DNA of 64,000 nucleotides. Source: Arthrobacter horti (GTDB lineage Bacteria > Actinomycetota > Actinomycetes > Actinomycetales > Micrococcaceae). Numbering within the stretch: the stretch's first letter is position 1; each line of letters starts with the position of its first letter. Position numbers and translations under genes: made by a program. This document shows, piece after piece, positions 57,792 through 64,000 of the stretch. The notes under the pieces were generated by a model, which saw only the letters and a list, made by a program, of their open reading frames with translations, searched no databases and had not been told where the DNA came from. Where the stretch lies: positions 62,001 to 126,000 of the forward strand of contig NZ_JAVALS010000002.1 in NCBI RefSeq assembly GCF_030731045.1, in the 5' to 3' direction.

Positions 57792-57839
57792 TGCTCCGTA
57801 GGTGTCGTTCTGAACCCTCAAAACGACACCTACGGAGCA
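57792..57839. repeat. Long hairpin in the hutU-hutH gap (REP-like)
   Basis: An 18-bp perfect inverted repeat (57792-57809 with 57822-57839, first arm starting TGCTCCGTAGG) with a 12-nt loop, between hutU and hutH. Flanks CATCCGTTG (left) and GAGCAGTCGACG (right) recur at the hairpin at 61886-61948. It could attenuate or stabilise the hutU part of the transcript. Confidence 0.8.
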
Positions 57840-57883
57840 GTCGACGTTCCACACCACAGCTTTACGAAAGCGAAGAGACTCTC

Positions 57884-59473
57884 ATGACCACCACCACCTC
57901 TGAGACCACGGTCGTCCTCAACTCCGCCGGCGTCACCGCCGAGGACGTGCTCGCCGTCGCGCGCCACGGCGCCCAGATCACCATCTCCCAGGAAGCCCTG
58001 GACAACGTGTCCAAGGTCCGCGCCCACATCGATGAGCTGGCCGTCAGCGACACCCCCGCCTACGGCATCTCCACCGGCTTCGGCGCCCTGGCCAACCGCC
58101 ACATCCCCAACGAGCTGCGCACCCAGCTGCAGAAGTCGCTGATCCGCAGCCACTCCGCCGGCATGGGCCCGGCCGTGGAGCGCGAAGTCGTCCGCGCCAT
58201 CATGTTCCTGCGCGCCAAGACCATGGCTTCCGGCCGCACCGGCGTCCGCGCCGAGGTCCTGGAGACCTTCGTGAAGGTCCTCAACGCCGGCATCACCCCG
58301 CTGGTCCGCGAGTTCGGCTCCCTGGGCTGCTCCGGTGACCTCGCCCCGCTGTCCCACTGCGCCCTCGTGGTCATGGGTGAAGGCGAAGCCGCCGGCCCCG
58401 ACGGCGAGCTCTACGGCGTCGCCGGTCGTCCCGCCGTCGCCGAGCTGCTCGCCGCGCACGGCATCGAGCCGGTGACCCTGGCCGAGAAGGAGGGCCTGGC
58501 CCTCGTCAACGGCACCGAGGGCATGCTCGGCATGCTGCTCATGGCCATCGCCGATCTGCGCAACCTCATGACGACGGCGGACATCACCGCCGCACTGAGC
58601 GTCGAGGCCCTGCTCGGTACCGACCAGGTGTTCCTGCCGGAGCTGCACGCCGCACTGCGTCCCCACCCGGGCCAGGCCGCCAGCGCCGACAACATGCTCA
58701 AGGTGCTCTCCAACTCCGCGATCGTCGCTTCCCACCGCGTGGGTGACACCCGCGTCCAGGACGCCTACTCGCTGCGCTGCGCCCCGCAGGTCGCCGGTGC
58801 CGTCCGCGACACCGTGACCCACGCCGAGCTGGTCGCCACCCGCGAGCTGGCCGCCGCCATCGACAACCCGGTGGTCCTGCCCGACGGCCGCGTGTCCTCC
58901 AACGGCAACTTCCACGGCGCCCCCGTGGCCTACGTGCTGGACTTCCTGTCCATCGCCGTGGCGGACCTGTCCTCCATCGCCGAGCGCCGCACCGACCGCA
59001 TGCTGGACCCGGCCCGCTCCCACGGCCTGCCCGCCTTCCTGGCGAGCGACCCGGGTGTTGACTCCGGTCTCATGATCGCCCAGTACACCCAGGCCGGCCT
59101 GGTCTCCGACAACAAGCGCCTGGCCGTCCCGGCGTCCGTGGACTCCATCCCGAGCTCCGCCATGCAGGAGGACCACGTCTCCATGGGCTGGCACGCCGCC
59201 CGCAAGCTGCGCAAGGCCGTGGAGAACCTCCGCCGCGTCCTGGCCATCGAGCTGGTCACCAGCTGCCGCGCCCTGGACATCCGCACCCAGCTGTCCGACG
59301 GCGAGCTGACCCCCGGCCCCGCCGGTGCCGCCGTGCTCGAGGTGCTGCGCGCCGTCGTCGAGGGCCCGGGCACCGACCGCTTCCTCTCCCCGGAGCTGGA
59401 GGCCGCTGACGTCCTGGTGGGCGCCGGTGCCATCCGCAAGGCCGCCGAGCAGGCCGTGGGCACCCTGGCCTGA
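57884..59473 (+). CDS. hutH: Histidine ammonia-lyase
   Basis: 529 residues from ATG 57884; the open frame before it lies in the hairpin region. YGISTGFGALANRHIP holds the catalytic Tyr; the MIO cofactor triad is Cys149-Ser150-Gly151 in GSLGCSGDLAPLSH, not the textbook Ala-Ser-Gly; NGTEGMLGMLLMAI, the DAYSLRCAPQVAG loop, SSNGNFHGAPVA and QEDHVSMGWHAA complete the active site. It deaminates histidine to urocanate. Weak ribosome binding site (GAAGAGA), and the intergenic hairpin may tune its expression relative to hutU. Confidence 0.96.
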   Translation: MTTTTSETTVVLNSAGVTAEDVLAVARHGAQITISQEALDNVSKVRAHIDELAVSDTPAYGISTGFGALANRHIPNELRTQLQKSLIRSHSAGMGPAVEREVVRAIMFLRAKTMASGRTGVRAEVLETFVKVLNAGITPLVREFGSLGCSGDLAPLSHCALVVMGEGEAAGPDGELYGVAGRPAVAELLAAHGIEPVTLAEKEGLALVNGTEGMLGMLLMAIADLRNLMTTADITAALSVEALLGTDQVFLPELHAALRPHPGQAASADNMLKVLSNSAIVASHRVGDTRVQDAYSLRCAPQVAGAVRDTVTHAELVATRELAAAIDNPVVLPDGRVSSNGNFHGAPVAYVLDFLSIAVADLSSIAERRTDRMLDPARSHGLPAFLASDPGVDSGLMIAQYTQAGLVSDNKRLAVPASVDSIPSSAMQEDHVSMGWHAARKLRKAVENLRRVLAIELVTSCRALDIRTQLSDGELTPGPAGAAVLEVLRAVVEGPGTDRFLSPELEAADVLVGAGAIRKAAEQAVGTLA

Positions 59474-59627
59474 GCCTGGCCTGATCCTGAGCTGGCTCAG
59501 GACCGCATGACCCGCTGAGACAGTGGGTTTCCGATGAAACGGTATCGCAACAGCCGTTTTCACCGGGAACCCGCTGTTTCGGTGTTTAAGCCTCATTTCC
59601 GTCGGTGCCCGGGCCTACAGTTAGCCC

Positions 59628-61955
59628 ATGGGATTTCCCGCATTGTCGCTGGTGGTGCTCGTGGCTCTCCTGGGCCCGTTGCTCGCGCTGCCCAAGAAGT
59701 GGCACATTCCGTTGGTGCTCGGAGAGCTGGTGGCCGGTCTGGTGATCGGGCGGACCGGCTTCGGCCTGGTGGACGCCTCGAATGAGACCTTCACGTTCCT
59801 GGGGGACATGGGTTTCGCGCTCATCATGTTCGTGGCCGGGACGCACGTGCCGGTGCGGGACAGCCGCATCCGCGGTGCTCTCGGCAAGGGCGTGCTGCGA
59901 ATGCTGCTCACGGTGGTGGTCTCCGCCGCCCTCGGCGTGGGGGTGGCGGCCCTGTTCGGGCTGAACCATGCGCCGCTGTACGCCGTGCTCATGGCTTCGA
60001 GCTCCGCGGCGCTGGTGCTGCCGATCGTGGACGGGCTGAGCCTGGGCGGGCCGCAGGTGCTGCAGACCATCGCGGCAGTCGCCATCGCGGACACCGCTGC
60101 GATCGTGGCGCTCCCGCTCGCCATCGACCCGGCTCACGCACCCCGTGCGGCGCTGGGCGCCCTGGCGGTGGCTGCGTGCGCCGTCGTGCTCTTCTTCCTG
60201 TTGCGCTGGGCCGAGAAGAGCGGCGCCCGCCACAAGGTCCATGATGTCTCCGAGGACAGGCTCTTCGCCGTGGAATTGCGTGTGCAGCTGGTGATCCTGT
60301 TCGCGCTGGCGGCGTTGGCCACGCTGATGCACGTGTCCATCATGCTGGCCGGGTTCAGCTTCGGCCTGGCCGTGGCCGCGGTGGGGGAGCCGAGGCGTCT
60401 GGCCCGGCAGCTCTTCGCGATCACGGAGGGCTTCCTGGGACCGCTGTTCTTCGTCTGGCTGGGCGCGTCCCTGAACATGCGGGAGCTGGCCGTGAACCCG
60501 GCGATGATCGGCCTTGGCCTGGTGCTCGGTGTGGGCGCCGTGCTCAGCCACGCGGTGGGTAGGCTGCTCCGGGCGCCGTTGCCCCTGGCCGTGATGGCCT
60601 CCGCGCAGCTGGGCGTGCCGGTGGCCGCCGCGACCATCGGCACCCAGAACCACCTGCTGGCGCCCGGCGAGGCGAGTGCCCTGATCCTGGGGGCCCTGGT
60701 CACCATCGCCGCCACCACCGTCTCCGGCGCGTTCGCCGCGAGGAACTTCACGGTGGCCTCGGATGACGAAGCGAGGCCGGGGAGCCGCAGGGGACCACGT
60801 CGCCGACCTCGCCTCAGTCCTCCAGGGGCGAGGTCACACCGTGAGCGCGGCCCCCACGATCGTGTCCAGCAGGCGGGCGGCCACCTTGGCGGTGCGGCCG
60901 TCGATGTCGAAGGACGGGTTCAGCTCGGCGACGTCCACGTGCAGGAGCTTGCCGCTCGCGGCCACCTGACGGCACACGGCGTTGATGAGTTCCAGCGGCA
61001 CGCCGTAGGCGGCGGGTGCACTGACACCGGGCGCGACGGCGGCCGGCATGACGTCCAAGTCGATGGTCAGGTAGAGGGCATCCAGGCCGTCCAGGAACTC
61101 CGCGACGAACTTCTCCGCGGCCTCACGCGTGCAGTCCTCATCCAGGAGGTACTTCACGCCCAGGCTGTCCGCCTCTTCGAAGAGGACGGGAGTGTTGTTG
61201 GGGCGGCTGATACCGAGCACGGCGTAGTTCAGTTCGCGGCCCTTGGCCTTCTCTTCGCGCGCCATCTGCAGGAACGGGGTGCCGGAGCTGGGGTTTTCCT
61301 CGTCGCGGAGGTCGAAGTGCGCGTCCAGGTTGAGCACGCCCCAGCGGGCGCCCTCGGTGGCGACGCGGGCACTGCCGGCGACCCCGAGGTAGCTGGCGAA
61401 CGCGATCTCGTGGCCACCGCCGAGGCCCAGGGTGAGGGCGCCGTCGTCGATCAGGGAGGCGACGGCGGCGCCGAAGCGTGCCTGCCCGGCCTCCAGGGCG
61501 TCGTCCTCCACCCGCACGTCGCCGGCGTCGGCGAGCACGCGGCCGTCATGCACGGCGAGGGGGCCGAGCGCGGCGCGGATGGCGGCGGGACCCGCGGCGG
61601 CGCCCACGCGGCCCTTGTTGCGGGCCACCCCGGCGTCGCTGGCGAATCCGACGACGACGGCGGCGCGGCCGTCCGTCTCCACGGCGCCGGTCAGTGCCTG
61701 CACACGCTGCCAGTGGCGGGCGTGCGCCGGGCCGTCGCCGTCGTAGCGGCCGGTCCAGGGCTGGGGGGAAACGTCAACGGAGGGTGCGCGCAGGGTCATG
61801 CTTCCATTTCACCTGGTTCCGGTCCGGATGCCGAGGGGGTGAGAACGGGGCCTGTCCGGGGTGCCGGACGTGGTGCCGAGGCATCCGTTGGGTGCTCAGT
61901 TGTGGCGGGTTGTGGGCCCCGGAACCCGCCACAACTGAGCACTCAACGTGCGTGA
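59628..61955 (+). CDS. CPA2-type cation/proton antiporter (Kef/NapA-like) with an abnormal read-through C-terminus
   Basis: The frame from ATG 59628 has no stop until 61955 (775 codons). Only about residues 1-380 (to roughly 60770) look real: some eleven membrane helices with VLGELVAGLVIGRTGFGLVD, MGFALIMFVAGTHVP, SSSAALVLPIVDGL, AIADTAAIVALPLA and FFVWLGASLNMREL, the Na_H_Exchanger (PF00999) pattern. After FAARNFTVASDDEARPG the translation turns into Arg/Gly/Glu-rich shadow of hutG on the other strand. A TGA in another frame at 60762-60764 and a hairpin at 60805-60835 mark the expected end, so a frameshift or lost stop is likely. Ion specificity unknown. Confidence 0.65.
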   Translation: MGFPALSLVVLVALLGPLLALPKKWHIPLVLGELVAGLVIGRTGFGLVDASNETFTFLGDMGFALIMFVAGTHVPVRDSRIRGALGKGVLRMLLTVVVSAALGVGVAALFGLNHAPLYAVLMASSSAALVLPIVDGLSLGGPQVLQTIAAVAIADTAAIVALPLAIDPAHAPRAALGALAVAACAVVLFFLLRWAEKSGARHKVHDVSEDRLFAVELRVQLVILFALAALATLMHVSIMLAGFSFGLAVAAVGEPRRLARQLFAITEGFLGPLFFVWLGASLNMRELAVNPAMIGLGLVLGVGAVLSHAVGRLLRAPLPLAVMASAQLGVPVAAATIGTQNHLLAPGEASALILGALVTIAATTVSGAFAARNFTVASDDEARPGSRRGPRRRPRLSPPGARSHRERGPHDRVQQAGGHLGGAAVDVEGRVQLGDVHVQELAARGHLTAHGVDEFQRHAVGGGCTDTGRDGGRHDVQVDGQVEGIQAVQELRDELLRGLTRAVLIQEVLHAQAVRLFEEDGSVVGAADTEHGVVQFAALGLLFARHLQERGAGAGVFLVAEVEVRVQVEHAPAGALGGDAGTAGDPEVAGERDLVATAEAQGEGAVVDQGGDGGAEACLPGLQGVVLHPHVAGVGEHAAVMHGEGAERGADGGGTRGGAHAALVAGHPGVAGESDDDGGAAVRLHGAGQCLHTLPVAGVRRAVAVVAAGPGLGGNVNGGCAQGHASISPGSGPDAEGVRTGPVRGAGRGAEASVGCSVVAGCGPRNPPQLSTQRA
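60805..60835. terminator. Hairpin between the antiporter domain end and hutG
   Basis: GACCTCGCC (60805-60813) pairs with GGCGAGGTC (60827-60835) around a 13-nt loop with an inner CCT/AGG pair. It overlaps the last codon of hutG and would serve as terminator for both convergent genes. Confidence 0.55.
60834..61799 (-). CDS. hutG: Formimidoylglutamase (arginase/agmatinase family)
   Basis: 321 residues. Ureohydrolase manganese motifs: LTLGLGGGHEIAFASYLG (GGGHE), WGVLNLDAHFDLRDE (DAHFD), and LYLTIDLDVMPAAVAPGVSAPAAYGVP (DLDV with the conserved S-x-P). N-terminal VVVGFASDAGVARNKGRVGAAAGP and the hut context make HutG, which splits N-formimidoylglutamate to glutamate and formamide, the best choice over arginase. 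Convergent with the antiporter, and preceded by a third HutR-like operator at 61854-61869. Confidence 0.93.
   Translation of the reverse strand: MTLRAPSVDVSPQPWTGRYDGDGPAHARHWQRVQALTGAVETDGRAAVVVGFASDAGVARNKGRVGAAAGPAAIRAALGPLAVHDGRVLADAGDVRVEDDALEAGQARFGAAVASLIDDGALTLGLGGGHEIAFASYLGVAGSARVATEGARWGVLNLDAHFDLRDEENPSSGTPFLQMAREEKAKGRELNYAVLGISRPNNTPVLFEEADSLGVKYLLDEDCTREAAEKFVAEFLDGLDALYLTIDLDVMPAAVAPGVSAPAAYGVPLELINAVCRQVAASGKLLHVDVAELNPSFDIDGRTAKVAARLLDTIVGAALTV
61854..61869 (-). promoter_or_regulatory. HutR-like operator upstream of hutG
   Basis: On the minus strand GTCCGG-CACC-CCGGAC: the same 6-bp arms and 4-bp spacer length as operator 1 at hutU (spacer TATC there). It lies 55-70 bp before the hutG start codon. 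Confidence 0.55.
61886..61948. repeat. Long hairpin upstream of hutG (REP-like)
   Basis: A 26-bp inverted repeat (61886-61911 with 61923-61948, one G-T pair) with an 11-nt loop. First arm starts CGTTGGGTGCTCAG; second ends GAGCACTCAACG. Lies between the dehydrogenase stop (61964, minus strand) and hutG, so it could also terminate the dehydrogenase transcript. Related to the hairpin at 57792-57839. Confidence 0.8.
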
Positions 61956-61963
61956 AGTGCCGC

Positions 61964-62833
61964 CTATCGCTCCGCGACGAATCTTCGCGTCACGGCGATG
62001 TCCTGATCGCCCAGGCCGGAGCTGACGATCTCGTCGAAAGCCGCGCGCAGTGTGGGCAACAGGGCCGGGTTGGTCCTGGTGGCCTCGGCGATCTCCGCGG
62101 CGGACGCCAGGTCCTTCACCATGTACTTCGCCACGCCGGAGGGGGAGTCGTCCCCGGTGACGAGCTTCTCGCGCCGGGAATCCAGGAGCCGGGACCCCGC
62201 GTAGCCGCCGGAGAGCAGGCCCCACATCTTCTCCAGGTCGATCCCGGAACGGTCCGCCAGTACGGTCGCCTCACCAAGTGCCAGGATGGTCGCCGAAACC
62301 ACCATCTGATTGCACGCCTTCGCCACCTGCCCCGCCCCGAGTGGCCCCAGGTGCACGGGCGTGCCGCACGGTGCCAGCAGCGACTGGGCCAGCGCGGCGT
62401 CGTCGTTCGCTCCGCCGAGCATGATGGACAAGGTCCCAGCCGCGGCGCCGTCCTCGCCACCGGACACCGGGCAGTCCACCACGCGGACGCGGCCGTCGGT
62501 CTCCGCGGCCAGTCGGCCGGCCAGGGCGCGGACGCCGGTGGCGGAGCTCGTGGAGCCGATCATGAGGAGGAGCCCCGAGTCGCGGACGCCTGCCAGGATG
62601 CCGTCATCCCCGCTCAGCAGTTCCTCCAGCTGGGGGAGGTCTGGGAGCATGAGGAGGAGGGCGTCCACGGACGCGGCGAGTTCGCGCGGGCTGTCCGCCC
62701 AGCTGGCGCCAGCCGTGACGAGGTCCGGCTGGGGGCGCCGGGCCGTGATGCTCAGGGATCCATGGTGGGCCAGCAGGTGACGGGCCATGGGGGCGCCCAT
62801 GGCGCCGAGGCCGATGATGCCGAGGGAAGTCAT
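61964..62833 (-). CDS. NAD(P)-dependent beta-hydroxyacid dehydrogenase (HIBADH/tartronate semialdehyde reductase type)
   Basis: 289 residues. MTSLGIIGLGAMGAPMARHLLAH is the Rossmann loop, DCPVSGGEDGAAAGTLSIMLGG the substrate-binding block (P-V-S-G-G), LGAGQVAKACNQMVVSATI holds the catalytic Lys in G-x-x-x-K-x-x-x-N, and YMVKDLASAAEIAEA the C-terminal KD motif. Relatives reduce tartronate semialdehyde or oxidise 3-hydroxyisobutyrate. Divergent from a D-2-hydroxyacid dehydrogenase, with paired inverted repeats between them, so both may be under one regulator. Confidence 0.88.
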   Translation of the reverse strand: MTSLGIIGLGAMGAPMARHLLAHHGSLSITARRPQPDLVTAGASWADSPRELAASVDALLLMLPDLPQLEELLSGDDGILAGVRDSGLLLMIGSTSSATGVRALAGRLAAETDGRVRVVDCPVSGGEDGAAAGTLSIMLGGANDDAALAQSLLAPCGTPVHLGPLGAGQVAKACNQMVVSATILALGEATVLADRSGIDLEKMWGLLSGGYAGSRLLDSRREKLVTGDDSPSGVAKYMVKDLASAAEIAEATRTNPALLPTLRAAFDEIVSSGLGDQDIAVTRRFVAER

Positions 62834-62863
62834 GTCCCCACTTTAAGACAAATTCAACATTTG

Positions 62864-62885
62864 GAACAGTGTTCAACTGGTTGAA
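62864..62885. promoter_or_regulatory. Inverted repeats in the divergent dehydrogenase promoter region
   Basis: GAACA-G-TGTTC (62864-62874) overlaps TTCAAC-TG-GTTGAA (62872-62885). A further TTCAAC stands at 62853-62858. They lie 31-52 bp upstream of the minus-strand dehydrogenase and about 80-100 bp upstream of the plus-strand one; the arrangement suits a GntR- or IclR-type repressor. Confidence 0.5.
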
Positions 62886-62962
62886 TTCACGCTACCCTGG
62901 AGGAAAGGTGCGCCCCCTCACAGAGGAGGTGGCGCCAAGCCTGCCGCGCTGAAGGGGAAACC

Positions 62963-64000
62963 ATGTCTGAGAACGCACGCGCCGTCGTCGCCGTCCCGCT
63001 CTCCGAGGAGCACAGCCGTCTCATCGAGTCGCTGGAGCCGCGCCTCGAGCTGATCCGGGACCACTCCCTGTACCGCCCCATGCGCGGCCCGGCCGACTGG
63101 TCCGGCGACCCCGCGCACGTCCGCACCCCGGAGGAGCAGGCCGCCTTCGACGCCCTGGTGGACTCCGCGGACTTCCTCTTTGGCATCCCCGACGTCGACT
63201 CCGCCGCCCTGGCGCGCACGGTTGCCGCCAACCCCCGCCTGCGCTGGGTGCACACCACCGCCGCCGGGGGCGGCAGCCAGGTCAAGGCCGCGGACCTTCC
63301 GGCCGAGGCGCTCGAACGGATCGCCTTCACGACGGCGGCCGGCGTCCATGGTGGCCCGCTCGCCGAATTCGCGGTGTTCGGCGTGCTGGCCGGTGCCAAG
63401 TCACTGCCCCGGCTCCAGGCGCAGCAGCGCGCCAAGGAGTGGAGTGGCCGCTGGGAGATGAAGCAGCTGGACGAGATGACGGTCCTGGTGGTGGGCCTGG
63501 GCGGCATCGGCGCCGAATGCGCCCGCCGCTTCAAGGCCATGGGCGCCACGGTCTGGGGGACCACTCGCAGCGGCGCGCCCGTGGACGGCGTGGACCGTTT
63601 GATCCCGGTGGAGGAGCTGACCTCCGTGGCCGGCGAGGTGGACGCCCTGGTGACCACCCTGCCCGGCACGGAGCAGACTCATCACCTGGTGGGCGAGGAG
63701 GTCCTCGGGGCCATCAAGCCCGGTGCGATCGTCGCCAACGTCGGCCGCGGCACGGTGGTGGATGAGAAGGCTCTGCTGGCCGCCCTGGACAGTGGCCGGG
63801 TGTCCTTCGCCGCGCTGGACGTCTTCGAGGTGGAGCCCCTGCCCGCGGAGTCGCCGTTGTGGGAGCGTGAGGATGTTCTGGTCAGCCCTCACACCGCAGC
63901 CCTGAACTCCAAGGAGGAGGAGCGGATCGCGCGCCTCTTCGCGCAGAACGCCACGCGCCTGCTGGACGGGCTGGAAATGCGTAATGTGGTCAACACCGTG
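62963..64000 (+). CDS. D-isomer-specific 2-hydroxyacid dehydrogenase (3' end beyond the window)
   Basis: 346 codons from ATG 62963 (GAAGGGGAAA ribosome binding site) with no stop before base 64000, so probably nearly complete. N-terminal catalytic half: WVHTTAAGGGSQV and FTTAAGVHGGPLAEFAVFGVLA. NAD domain: MTVLVVGLGGIGAECARRFKAMG (G-x-G-x-x-G), TLPGTEQTHHLVGEEVL, IVANVGRGTVVDEKALLAAL with the catalytic Arg, and DVFEVEPLPAESPLWEREDVLVSPHTAA with Glu and the catalytic His. Likely reduces glyoxylate or hydroxypyruvate; substrate not provable. Confidence 0.88.
   Translation, partial: MSENARAVVAVPLSEEHSRLIESLEPRLELIRDHSLYRPMRGPADWSGDPAHVRTPEEQAAFDALVDSADFLFGIPDVDSAALARTVAANPRLRWVHTTAAGGGSQVKAADLPAEALERIAFTTAAGVHGGPLAEFAVFGVLAGAKSLPRLQAQQRAKEWSGRWEMKQLDEMTVLVVGLGGIGAECARRFKAMGATVWGTTRSGAPVDGVDRLIPVEELTSVAGEVDALVTTLPGTEQTHHLVGEEVLGAIKPGAIVANVGRGTVVDEKALLAALDSGRVSFAALDVFEVEPLPAESPLWEREDVLVSPHTAALNSKEEERIARLFAQNATRLLDGLEMRNVVNTV

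Noticed and set aside
56049-57857. Open frame of 602 codons antisense to hutU
   Set aside because: hutU is unmistakable on the plus strand; the antisense product has no recognisable motif and typical shadow composition.
59485-59502. Small hairpin TCCTGAG-CTGG-CTCAGGA after hutH
   Set aside because: Only 7 bp with no T-run; too weak to list as a terminator.
57830-59596. Open frame of 588 codons antisense to hutH
   Set aside because: Same reasoning; hutH is clear and the antisense frame is a high-GC shadow.

Overview
The window is high-GC DNA with very dense, often start-stop-overlapping genes, and actinobacterial families dominate (DUF445 protein, TetR/IclR/DeoR/MmyB-type regulators, Micrococcaceae-like hut genes). 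The best guess is a motile member of the Micrococcaceae (Arthrobacter-like). I saw no tRNA, rRNA, CRISPR array, insertion sequence or replication origin.

Region 1 (1-23127) is a flagellar cluster. On the minus strand, in order of transcription, it reads fliC | fliD-fliS-fliT-like | flgB-flgC-fliE-fliF-fliG-fliH-fliI-fliJ-(NlpC/P60 hydrolase)-fliK-flgD-flgE | flbD-motA-motB | fliM-fliN-fliO-fliP-fliQ-fliR-flhB (flhB runs off the left edge). On the plus strand it reads flgN-flgK-flgL-fliW. Five near-identical sigma-28-type promoters (CTWAC, exactly 15 nt, GCCGATAGT) precede fliM, flbD, flgB, fliC and flgN. fliW carries an in-frame TAA at codon 31. flhA, flgF/flgG, csrA, the sigma factor and chemotaxis genes are not in the window.

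Region 2 (23.2-32.7 kb) is mixed metabolism: a cupin, a decayed aldo/keto reductase, an NAD(P)-binding oxidoreductase, an MmyB-type regulator, a ring-opening amidohydrolase (AtzD/barbiturase family) behind a 16-bp perfect palindrome, a GlcD-like FAD oxidase, an orphan amino-acid-type binding lipoprotein, a membrane-anchored GH3 beta-glucosidase, and two small proteins.

Region 3 (32.8-47.6 kb) holds the fructose operon fruR-fruK-fruA with a CRP/GlxR-like site, an esterase, a MauE-thioredoxin fusion, a Tat-type secreted protein, DUF445, a glycerophosphodiesterase, an MFS transporter, a five-repeat secreted protein, a TetR regulator, a thiamine-binding protein, and a hipB gene whose hipA partner is reduced to 28 codons.

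Region 4 (47.7-53.1 kb) has an O-methyltransferase/GNAT pair, then the most intriguing locus: a Tes/MJ0619-type radical SAM enzyme, a small two-helix membrane protein, an Lgt-like protein, a proline-rich membrane protein and a spermidine-synthase-fold protein, all tightly spaced. It looks like a lipid- or envelope-modification operon of unknown product.

Region 5 (53.1-64 kb) contains an IclR regulator, ribokinase and nucleoside hydrolase, then histidine utilisation (hutU, hutH and, on the opposite strand, hutG). Three copies of a HutR-like operator and one CRP/GlxR-like site sit at the hut promoters. A CPA2 antiporter ORF runs without a stop antisense through hutG. Two long hairpins with conserved ends but covarying stems lie in the hut region. 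The window ends in a divergent pair of hydroxyacid dehydrogenases.
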